A stretch of DNA of 64,000 bases from Salinicola salarius (lineage in GTDB: Bacteria > Pseudomonadota > Gammaproteobacteria > Pseudomonadales > Halomonadaceae). This document shows positions 56,192 through 64,000 of the stretch, in pieces; position 1 is the first letter of the stretch, and each line of letters begins with the position of its first letter. The position numbers and the translations under genes are program-made. The stretch lies in NCBI RefSeq assembly GCF_003206135.1, contig NZ_PZJT01000002.1, forward strand, positions 172,483 to 236,482, given 5' to 3'. A model generated the notes under the pieces. That model made no database searches, had not been told where the DNA came from, and saw only the letters and a list, made by a program, of their open reading frames with translations.

Positions 56192-57246
56192 TTCGGTGTG
56201 CCGTGAAATGGCGCTTCTCCCTGGCACTGTTGCTGCTGGCGCTATTGGCGGGATGTGCCGGTGGCGGCGGCTCCCAGGGCGGGAGCGGTCGTTACGCCAT
56301 GGATCAGGATGCCTACCCGGATACGCCGAAAGACGTCGCCAACGTGCCGGATGCGGTGCCGCGCGTGGAACCTCGTTCCAGGAGCGGTAACCGCTCGACC
56401 TATACGGTATGGGGCAAGACCTACCATGTGCTCGACGACCCTGCCGGTTACGAGGCCGAAGGGCTCGCTTCCTGGTACGGCGTCAAGTTTCAGGGATACG
56501 ACACGGCCAATGGCGAGACCTACGACATGTACCAGATGTCGGCGGCGCATCGCTCTTTGCCGTTGCCGACTTACGCGCGTGTCACCAATCTCGATAACGG
56601 TCGCAAGGTCATCGTGCGGGTGAACGATCGTGGCCCGTTTCACAGCGACCGGCTGATCGATCTTTCCTACGCGGCGGCTGCACGCCTGGGTATTCTGAAA
56701 GGCGGGACGGGGCGGGTGAAGGTCGAGGCGATAGACCCCGTGGTCTGGGCGCGTACGCATGGTGAGTCGGCGGGTGACCGCTCGCAGGCCGGTCAGAGCG
56801 CGGCCGCGTCCCGTTCGGTATCGCGTCAGCCATCGACATCGGGGGCTTCCCCCCGGCCTGTCGCTTCGCAGGCCGAGGGTGCGAGCTCTGGCGCGAATTA
56901 CCAGGCAAGCATCGATCCCGTTCTGACGGCGGCGAACGCCGAGGAATCTCCGTCTTCGTCCACGCTATCTTCTGCAAGCGCTGCGCCCATCTCCGCCTTC
57001 GAAGGATCTTCGGTGGCAGGGCAGCGCTTCGTGCAGGTTGCCGCGCTCGGTTCACGAGCCGGTGCGGAAGCGTTGAAGAACCGGCTGCAGGGCTTGCTGT
57101 CGCGGCCGGTTCGCATCGACAATGCGTCTCCTCTCTATCGTGTCCAGGTCGGCCCCATTCATGACCTGGCATCGCTCGAATCCATCAGGGCTACTCTGCA
57201 GGACGCCGGCTATGGCCAGACGTTCCTGGTAGCGCCCACTCAGTAA
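56188..57246 (+). CDS. rlpA: rare lipoprotein A, lytic transglycosylase with SPOR domain
   Basis: A 352-residue outer-membrane lipoprotein that cuts denuded glycan strands at division sites. The lipobox is ALLAGCAGG near residue 22. The double-psi beta-barrel domain spans about residues 88-185 (GLASWYGVKFQGYDTANGE, VIVRVNDRGPFHSDRLIDLS). A Ser/Ala-rich linker follows. The SPOR domain is at the C-terminus (FVQVAALGSRAGAEALKNRL, YRVQVGPI). Confidence 0.95.
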   Translation: MIRCAVKWRFSLALLLLALLAGCAGGGGSQGGSGRYAMDQDAYPDTPKDVANVPDAVPRVEPRSRSGNRSTYTVWGKTYHVLDDPAGYEAEGLASWYGVKFQGYDTANGETYDMYQMSAAHRSLPLPTYARVTNLDNGRKVIVRVNDRGPFHSDRLIDLSYAAAARLGILKGGTGRVKVEAIDPVVWARTHGESAGDRSQAGQSAAASRSVSRQPSTSGASPRPVASQAEGASSGANYQASIDPVLTAANAEESPSSSTLSSASAAPISAFEGSSVAGQRFVQVAALGSRAGAEALKNRLQGLLSRPVRIDNASPLYRVQVGPIHDLASLESIRATLQDAGYGQTFLVAPTQ

Positions 57247-57272
57247 CCTCGTCCAGTGAGAACCCGATTGTC

Positions 57273-58493
57273 ATGAAAGCGTTGTTCACTTCGTCTGTAT
57301 CACGCCTGGTCATCTCAGCGTCATTGTGTCTGGGGCTGCTGTCGTCTCCGGCCGGCGCCCAGCAACCCACTCCCGATAGCCAGATGTCGGCATCCAACCC
57401 GGAACCGGAGCAGTTGATACCCTCGCCGCCTGATCTGGCCGCGTCTTCCTGGGTGCTGATGGATGCTTCCACCGGCCAGTTGCTGGTGAATCACAACGGC
57501 GATCAGCGGCTGCCGCCCGCCAGTCTGACCAAGATGATGACGGCCTACATCGTCGAGCAGGAAATCGACGGCGGCAGCATCTCCGACACCGACATGGTCA
57601 GCGTCAGTGAAAATGCTTGGCGCACGGGCGGTTCACGCATGTTCATCCAGGAGGGCACGCAGGTCAGCGTCGAGAACCTGCTTCGCGGCGTGGTGGTACA
57701 GTCCGGCAACGATGCCAGCGTGGCGCTGGCAGAGTACGTGGCCGGCAGTGAATCGGCGTTCGCTGACCTGATGAATCAGCAGGCTCAGCGCCTGGGAATG
57801 CAAAACAGCCACTTCATGAATCCGACAGGGCTGCCTCACGACGACCACTATTCGTCCGCTCATGACCTGGCCATCCTCGCGCGCCACATCATCACGGATT
57901 TCCCTGATCACTATCAGGTCTATTCGGAGAAATATTTCACCTACAACGACATTCGCCAGCCGAATCGCAATCGTCTGTTGTGGCGCGATCCGGACGTCGA
58001 TGGCTTGAAGACGGGCCATACCGAAGCAGCCGGCTACTGTCTGGTCGCCTCTGCCAAAAAGCAGGATACCCGCCTGATCGCCGTGGTGATGGGCACCAAC
58101 TCCGATGAAGCTCGGGCGGCGGAAACCCAGCGCCTGCTCAACTACGGCTTCCGTTTCTTCCAGACTCGCAAGCTCTATGACGCTGGCTCCGTACTCAACG
58201 AGGCGCGTATCTGGGGCGGCGCCAGTGATACCGTTCGTCTCGGCGTGCAGGACGAGGTCAGCATGACCGTGCCGCGGGGTAGCGCCGATAACCTGACCGC
58301 ACGCCTCAATCTGCCGGAGACGCTGCGTGCGCCGATTCAGGCCGGACAGCAGGTCGGTACCCTGGAGATCAAGTCGGGTGACGAGGTGCTGGGCCAGCAG
58401 CCGCTGGTGGCGTTGGAAGGGGTCGAAGAGGGCAGTATCTTCAAGCGTGTATGGGACTCCATCGTGCTGTTCGTGACCGGGCTGTTCGATTAA
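57273..58493 (+). CDS. dacA: D-alanyl-D-alanine carboxypeptidase (PBP5/6 type)
   Basis: A 406-residue periplasmic S11 carboxypeptidase that removes the last D-Ala of murein peptides. A signal peptide precedes QQPTPDS. The catalytic serine and lysine are in PASLTKMMTAYIVEQ, the SGN motif in VVQSGNDASVALAEY, KTG in GLKTGHTEAAGYCLVAS. The C-terminal beta domain ends in an amphipathic anchor (RVWDSIVLFVTGLFD). It ends the mrdA-rodA-mltB-rlpA-dacA group. Confidence 0.96.
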   Translation: MKALFTSSVSRLVISASLCLGLLSSPAGAQQPTPDSQMSASNPEPEQLIPSPPDLAASSWVLMDASTGQLLVNHNGDQRLPPASLTKMMTAYIVEQEIDGGSISDTDMVSVSENAWRTGGSRMFIQEGTQVSVENLLRGVVVQSGNDASVALAEYVAGSESAFADLMNQQAQRLGMQNSHFMNPTGLPHDDHYSSAHDLAILARHIITDFPDHYQVYSEKYFTYNDIRQPNRNRLLWRDPDVDGLKTGHTEAAGYCLVASAKKQDTRLIAVVMGTNSDEARAAETQRLLNYGFRFFQTRKLYDAGSVLNEARIWGGASDTVRLGVQDEVSMTVPRGSADNLTARLNLPETLRAPIQAGQQVGTLEIKSGDEVLGQQPLVALEGVEEGSIFKRVWDSIVLFVTGLFD

Positions 58494-58625
58494 GGCAGCT
58501 CTTGCGCTGTCGGTCGGGCGCTGGCGAGATTCGGTGCCCGGCCAGGCGGCAGTGCCGAAAGATGACGAAGGTTCCAAACGGAGTAGCGGATCCTTTCAGC
58601 GGTTTCCGCGCTTCGCCGGCATCGG

Positions 58626-58654
58626 TTGGTGCTCGGGCTGTTGTTGAGTAGAAT
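58626..58654 (+). promoter_or_regulatory. candidate sigma-70 promoter for ybeD-lipB
   Basis: TTGGTG (58626-58631) and TAGAAT (58649-58654) are 17 bases apart, about 55 bases upstream of ybeD. The -35 matches consensus at TTG and the -10 differs at one or two positions. Confidence 0.45.
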
Positions 58655-58707
58655 GGTCGGAAATGACTTTCAGCGCCTAATGCCATGACTCAGATAACCA
58701 TAGCGCC

Positions 58708-58995
58708 ATGACCCAGACACCCAATGATGTTGACCTGCCTCGGCCCAAGGTCGAATTTCCGTGCGACTACTCGATCCGGGTAGTCGGTGATGCCGCCGAA
58801 GATTTCGTTGCGGCCATCAGCGAGGTGATCGAACGGCATGCTCCCGGGTTCGATTCGGCATCCATCAAGCTTTCCGACAGTCGCAACGGTCGCTTTCAAT
58901 CGGTTCGAGTGGTCATTCATGCCACCGGAGAAGCGCAGCTGGATGCGCTGTTTCAGGATCTGAAGGCGACCGGACGCGTACACATGGTGCTGTGA
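58708..58995 (+). CDS. ybeD: DUF493 family protein (YbeD)
   Basis: A 95-residue small cytoplasmic protein conserved between dacA and lipB in gammaproteobacteria. The core reads [20 protein letters not shown] then [20 protein letters not shown], an ACT-like fold. Its role is not established. The ATG at 58708 overlaps the stop of an eight-codon mini-frame (58685-58711) in an ATGA arrangement. It overlaps or abuts lipB. Confidence 0.92.
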   Translation: MTQTPNDVDLPRPKVEFPCDYSIRVVGDAAEDFVAAISEVIERHAPGFDSASIKLSDSRNGRFQSVRVVIHATGEAQLDALFQDLKATGRVHMVL

Positions 58996-59000
58996 CGCTA

Positions 59001-59669
59001 ATGTCCACGTTGCAACTCTACCGACTCGGGCGTCAGCCTTATCTGCCGGTGTGGCAGGCGATGTCGCGTTTTACCGACACGCGCGATGCCTCGGCGCCGG
59101 ATCAGTTGTGGCTGGTCGAGCATGACCCCGTCTTCACCCAGGGGCGGGCCGGCAAGCCCGAGCACCTGCTGATGCCGGGAGACATACCGGTCGTCGCGAG
59201 CGATCGCGGTGGCCAGGTGACCTACCATGGGCCGGGGCAGGTCGTGCTCTATCCTTTGCTCGATGTGCGTCGGCGAGGGCTTGGCGTACGGGAGCTGGTG
59301 ACGCTGCTCGAGAACGCCGTCATCGATCTGCTGGCGCACCATGGCGTCGATGCACGTGCGCGACCGGACGCCCCCGGGGTCTATGTCGCCGACGACAAGA
59401 TCGCATCGCTGGGTCTGCGAATTCGGCGGGGCTGCAGTTTCCATGGCGTCGCGCTCAACGTCGACATGGACCTGTCACCGTTCGCCCGAATCAACCCGTG
59501 CGGCTATGCGGGATTGAAGATGACCCAATTGCGTGACCACGTGACCGAGCCGGTGTCATCGATCAGCGAAGCCGAAAGATTGGCAGGCTGCTTTGCACGC
59601 CGACTGTCCGCGCCACTCGACGCTCGATCCGGGTGGCCACAAGCTTTTGAACCGGCAGCGATTGCTTAG
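59001..59669 (+). CDS. lipB: octanoyltransferase
   Basis: A 222-residue enzyme that moves octanoyl groups from acyl carrier protein to lipoyl domains. Motifs are [20 protein letters not shown], the lysine in [16 protein letters not shown], and the catalytic cysteine in [17 protein letters not shown]. The ATG at 59001 is chosen for the normal N-terminus. A GTG at 58992 overlapping the ybeD stop (GTGA) is a real alternative that adds three residues. Confidence 0.95.
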   Translation: MSTLQLYRLGRQPYLPVWQAMSRFTDTRDASAPDQLWLVEHDPVFTQGRAGKPEHLLMPGDIPVVASDRGGQVTYHGPGQVVLYPLLDVRRRGLGVRELVTLLENAVIDLLAHHGVDARARPDAPGVYVADDKIASLGLRIRRGCSFHGVALNVDMDLSPFARINPCGYAGLKMTQLRDHVTEPVSSISEAERLAGCFARRLSAPLDARSGWPQAFEPAAIA

Positions 59670-59704
59670 CTGCCGATGTTCCACGACCTATCAGGAAGGG
59701 ATCT

Positions 59705-60694
59705 ATGACCGAGACGACCGTCATGCCAACGCCCGAGACCAAGAAGCCGGCACGCGCCGAGCGCGGAGTCAAACTGCGCGGTGCCGAGAAGGTCTCTCGG
59801 ATTCCCGTCAAGGTCATTCCGACCGAAACGTTGCCGAAGAAACCGGACTGGCTGCGCGTCAGAATGCCGGTTTCTCCTCAGGTCACCCATATCAAGCAGA
59901 CCCTGCGCAAGCACGGACTGCACACCGTCTGTGAAGAAGCCTCCTGCCCTAATCTGGGCGAGTGTTTCAGTGGCGGGACGGCGACCTTCATGATCATGGG
60001 CGATATCTGTACCCGCCGTTGCCCCTTCTGCGATGTCGCGCATGGACGACCCAATGCGCTCAACGAGAACGAGCCTCGCGAACTGGCGGAAGCCATTGCC
60101 GAGATGCGGCTCAATTACGTCGTGGTGACGTCCGTGGATCGCGATGACCTGCGTGATGGCGGGGCGCAGCATTTCGCCAACTGCATTCGCGAGATTCGTC
60201 GCGACAGCCCGAACATCGAAATCGAAGTGCTGGTTCCGGATTTCCGCGGACGCATGCAGGTGGCGCTGGACATTCTGGAAGGCGAAGCGCCGGATGTCTT
60301 CAACCACAACCTGGAGACGGTGCCGTCGCTCTATCGCAAGGTCCGCCCGGGTGCCGATTATCAGTGGTCGCTGGACTTGCTTAAAGGGTACAAGGCGCGC
60401 CGTCCGGAAGTCATGACCAAATCAGGATTGATGCTCGGAGTCGGTGAAACCGACGAGCAGGTGATCGAGGTCATGCGCGATTTGCGCGCTCATGATGTCG
60501 ACATGCTGACCCTGGGTCAGTACATGCAGCCTTCGCGCAATCACTTGCCTGTCGATCGCTGGGTGCACCCCCAGACCTTCGACTGGTTTGCCGAGCAGGG
60601 CAAGGCGATGGGATTCAAGCATGTCGCCTCGGGGCCGCTGGTGCGTTCGTCCTATCATGCCGACAAGCAGGCACACGGGGTAGAGGTGAAGTAA
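59705..60694 (+). CDS. lipA: lipoyl synthase
   Basis: A 329-residue radical-SAM enzyme inserting two sulfurs into octanoyl chains. The auxiliary cluster cysteines are in [12 protein letters not shown], the radical-SAM triad in [13 protein letters not shown], and the C-terminal serine in [12 protein letters not shown]-rich hairpin follows at 60718-60750. It completes the lipoate pair with lipB. Confidence 0.97.
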   Translation: MTETTVMPTPETKKPARAERGVKLRGAEKVSRIPVKVIPTETLPKKPDWLRVRMPVSPQVTHIKQTLRKHGLHTVCEEASCPNLGECFSGGTATFMIMGDICTRRCPFCDVAHGRPNALNENEPRELAEAIAEMRLNYVVVTSVDRDDLRDGGAQHFANCIREIRRDSPNIEIEVLVPDFRGRMQVALDILEGEAPDVFNHNLETVPSLYRKVRPGADYQWSLDLLKGYKARRPEVMTKSGLMLGVGETDEQVIEVMRDLRAHDVDMLTLGQYMQPSRNHLPVDRWVHPQTFDWFAEQGKAMGFKHVASGPLVRSSYHADKQAHGVEVK

Positions 60695-61091
60695 GCGTGC
60701 CTCGTCAGAAAGACGTTAACGGGCCTGCCGATAAGATCGGCAGGCCCGTTCTGTCTCAGCCTGATCCCGTTCCGTCCCTGCCTGGTCCCGTTCTGCCCCT
60801 GCCTGGTATTGTTTTCATACCGGAATGCGATATGACGAACCGTTTGGGTCATGGGCAACAGGTATGCATCCAAGGAGGTTTTTCAGGCGTATTCAATGAC
60901 CGTTCGTCACGTACGTACCACGGATCATCCGGGCAGGATTTCCGTGCGCCGCGCCAGGCGGTCGTTACGCTTCGGAGAATTATCGTCGAAGAACTATCTT
61001 TGAAGGATTATCTCGCGGCTTTTCTGTCCGGAACCACGTTGGCTGTGCGGCGTTGATGATTTCTCGAACCTGAGGAGTAAGAGTCCGCTCT
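60695..61091. other. 397-bp gap with terminator and 21-bp repeats
   Basis: After the lipA hairpin two 21-bp units (60760-60780 and 60781-60801, each beginning CCTG(A/G)TCCCGTT) stand in tandem, with the start of a third. A strong AAGGAGG at 60872-60878 precedes no good start codon within 5-10 bases; the ATG at 60896 would encode only 35 basic residues. No gene is called here. Confidence 0.5.
60718..60750 (+). terminator. GC-rich hairpin after lipA
   Basis: AACGGGCCTGCCGAT (60718-60732) and ATCGGCAGGCCCGTT (60736-60750) are perfect complements around AAG, 24 bases past the lipA stop. Only CTGTCT follows, so the U-tract is poor, but a terminator is the best reading. Confidence 0.7.
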
Positions 61092-61613
61092 ATGATTGCA
61101 CCGGATATGCCCCATAACGAAGTCGAGCGTCTAACCGTTTTGCGGGATCTACAGCTGCTCGATTCGGAATCCGACAAGGGGTTCGACCGTTTGACGGAAT
61201 TGGCGACCCAGATTTTTGACGTTCCCATGTCGATGATCACGCTGATCGACGAAGAGCGTCAGTGGTTCAAGTCGCATCAGGGCTTGAAGGTCTGCGAGAC
61301 GCCAAGGCGGATTTCTTTCTGTGGTCACGTCGTGGCCGACGGCCAGCCAATGGTGGTCAACAATGCCTTGCGGGATGCACGTTTTTCGGACAACCCGCTG
61401 GTGACGGAAGACCCTTTCATTCGCTTCTATGCTGGCTATCCGCTGTTCGTGGAGCCGGAAGCCTGTGTGGGCACGCTATGTCTGATCGGCATGCTTCCCC
61501 GGGCTTTCGAGGAAACCGATATGCAGCGATTGAGGCTTCTTGCCGCTCAGGCCGAGGAGCTGATCCAGCTGCATATCCTGCGTGTCCAGGCGAATCAGCG
61601 TGATCGGGCCTGA
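61092..61613 (+). CDS. stand-alone GAF domain protein
   Basis: A 173-residue soluble protein made of a single GAF domain with no output domain. Typical elements are VERLTVLRDLQLLDSESDKG, the DEERQWFKSHQGL segment, ETPRRISFCGHVV, and SDNPLVTEDPFIRFYAGYPL, then GTLCLIGMLPR. Such domains often open histidine kinases and diguanylate cyclases; here it stands alone. The ATG at 61092 follows GAGGAGTAAGAG at a long spacing. It converges on a LysR gene 15 bp away. The ligand is unknown. Confidence 0.85.
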   Translation: MIAPDMPHNEVERLTVLRDLQLLDSESDKGFDRLTELATQIFDVPMSMITLIDEERQWFKSHQGLKVCETPRRISFCGHVVADGQPMVVNNALRDARFSDNPLVTEDPFIRFYAGYPLFVEPEACVGTLCLIGMLPRAFEETDMQRLRLLAAQAEELIQLHILRVQANQRDRA

Positions 61614-61628
61614 GCGCTGACGTCCTTT

Positions 61629-62615
61629 TTAAACCTCATCAGCAGGAAGACACAGCAGCGTCGGCGTCTCGATCGGTGTCATCGGGGCCCGGAAATGTGC
61701 ATTCAATTCCGGCAGCAGTTCCCGCACGAAGCGTAGAAAAAGCTCCGTGACTGGCGTCGGGTAGCGATCCTTGGGATAGACCGTGCACCATGAGCGTTTC
61801 AGAGGGAAGCCGGGAATGCGCGGGCTCGCCAGCAGTCCGGAAGCCAGCTCCAGCTGTACGGCCAGGCGTGGGAGCACGGCCACACCCAAGTGCGCCATGA
61901 CCCCCTGCTTGATGGCTTCATTGGTGCCGAGCTCGATGGTGTGGTGCAGGGAGATGCGCTCCCTTGCCGCAAAATCCTCGAATGCCGTCCGCGCGCCGGA
62001 GCCTGGCTCCCTCATCAGCAGATAGTGCCGCGCGAAATCCTCGAGCGTCGCCCGCTCGGCCGTGACCAGCGGGTGGCCCGGCCAGACCACCGGTATCAAT
62101 TCGTTGTCCAGAATGGGCATGAATACCAGGTTGGGGTCGTCCGGCACCATACCCATGATGACCAGGTCATCTCGTCTCTCCGCCAGCCGCTCGAGGGCCT
62201 GTGCCCGGTTGCAGACGCGTAGTCGAATCTGGACTTCCGGATAGCGGGCTCTGAAGCGCGCCAGAATGTGCGGCACGACGTATTGCGCGGTCGAGACGGC
62301 TGCAAGGTTGAGTTCGCCCCGGATCGTGCCCGCCAGCTCCGACAGCTCCATCTGCAGACTCGAAACCTGACCGAAGATCGACTGCACGGACGCGGCCAGC
62401 GCATCGGCGGCGGGCAGTATATGGAGTGTCTTGCCGGCGTACTTGAACAGTGGCTGGCTCAGCGCCTGCTCGAGCTGTCGGATCTGAGCGCTGACGGCAG
62501 GTTGCGTCAGGCCCAGCTGTTCGGCAGCGCGTGAATAGGATTGCTGACGATGAACGGCCTGGAAGACCTGGAGCTGACGGAACGTCAGACGATTGAGCAG
62601 GTTGGGACGCGACAT
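61629..62615 (-). CDS. LysR family transcriptional regulator (PycR-like)
   Basis: A 328-residue LysR regulator. The winged helix-turn-helix spans about residues 8-65 (TFRQLQVFQAVHRQQSYSRA, then AEQLGLTQPAVSAQIRQLE), and the effector domain begins near residue 95 (GELNLAAVSTAQYVVPHILA). It is divergent from pyruvate carboxylase subunit A with 139 bp between them, the arrangement of pycR-pycA in Pseudomonas. So it probably controls that operon and itself. Confidence 0.9.
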   Translation of the reverse strand: MSRPNLLNRLTFRQLQVFQAVHRQQSYSRAAEQLGLTQPAVSAQIRQLEQALSQPLFKYAGKTLHILPAADALAASVQSIFGQVSSLQMELSELAGTIRGELNLAAVSTAQYVVPHILARFRARYPEVQIRLRVCNRAQALERLAERRDDLVIMGMVPDDPNLVFMPILDNELIPVVWPGHPLVTAERATLEDFARHYLLMREPGSGARTAFEDFAARERISLHHTIELGTNEAIKQGVMAHLGVAVLPRLAVQLELASGLLASPRIPGFPLKRSWCTVYPKDRYPTPVTELFLRFVRELLPELNAHFRAPMTPIETPTLLCLPADEV

Positions 62616-62637
62616 TCAGGATGCTCTCACGGTCAGG

Positions 62638-62655
62638 TATAACGTTTAGCTTATA
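62638..62655. promoter_or_regulatory. candidate LysR operator
   Basis: TATAA (62638-62642) and TTATA (62651-62655) form a short inverted repeat in the divergent LysR-pycA gap. An AT-rich AAAAAT/ATTTTT pair lies just beyond. Size and place fit a LysR activation or recognition site, but the repeat is short. Confidence 0.35.
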
Positions 62656-62754
62656 GGTTGGCAAAAAAATATCAATTTTTCTATTGGTACCCGGATCGCT
62701 AGCGTAGGGAGACGATAACAAAGCGTCGCCACGCACAAACCGGGAGGGCAAACG

Positions 62755-64000
<1,246 letters not shown>

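Noticed and set aside
60697..61056. 120-codon plus-strand frame after lipA
   Set aside because: It runs through the lipA terminator and the 21-bp repeats, so a translated protein is unlikely.

Overview
The window looks like chromosomal DNA of a moderately halophilic gammaproteobacterium, most likely a member of the Halomonadaceae (Halomonas/Salinicola/Kushneria type). This is an inference from high GC content, protein sequence character and conserved gene order: lolB-ispE-tRNA-Gln-prs-rplY-pth-ychF-tRNA-Met, hemA-prfA-prmC-moeB, and proA-nadD-rsfS-rlmH-mrdA-rodA-mltB-rlpA-dacA-ybeD-lipB-lipA. No insertion sequence, CRISPR array or intact prophage was seen.

Positions 1-16.8 kb form a cell-surface polysaccharide region. 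It begins with dTDP-L-rhamnose synthesis genes (rfbD partial, rfbA, rfbC) and UDP-glucose dehydrogenase (ugd). An AT-rich, palindrome-rich spacer of about 640 bp follows. Then come seven same-strand genes: a PRTase-like COG5610 C-terminal-type protein, an RgpF-HAD protein, two paralogous DADEF glycosyltransferases, a glycosyltransferase-sulfotransferase fusion, a tandem GT2 protein and a GT4-like protein. A KpsS-like capsule gene faces them. Together these suggest a rhamnose- and possibly glucuronate-containing glycan, possibly sulfated. No flippase, polymerase or ABC exporter lies inside the window.

Positions 17-44 kb are mostly housekeeping. They hold a secreted-type DNA ligase LigB, tail-specific protease Prc, an M18 aminopeptidase, a D-glutamate/D-amino-acid operon (dgcN-dgcA followed by a class IV aminotransferase), and the lolB to ychF translation/isoprenoid block with two tRNAs. 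Next is hemA-prfA-prmC, an Lrp-family regulator inserted before moeB, an orphan InaA/WaaP-type kinase, and an AT-rich segment with an orphan strong terminator and a small phage-like helix-turn-helix protein. A glycine-zipper protein and PPi-type phosphofructokinase close this part.

Positions 43.5-64 kb carry mpl-ubiX; an overlapping three-gene membrane operon (two six-TM proteins with degenerate GGDEF domains, one keeping a canonical RxxD inhibitory site, plus a DedA-PAP2 fusion); the proA to rlmH group; the cell-elongation/peptidoglycan group mrdA-rodA-mltB-rlpA-dacA; lipoate genes; a stand-alone GAF protein; and a divergent LysR regulator/pyruvate carboxylase subunit A pair cut by the window end.

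The most interesting candidate for an undescribed system is the 45.7-48.9 kb operon. Its composition suggests a c-di-GMP receptor module coupled to undecaprenyl-phosphate recycling. The second is the surface-glycan cluster, with its split COG5610 architecture and its glycosyltransferase-sulfotransferase fusion. Both functional readings are inferences from domain content and gene coupling.
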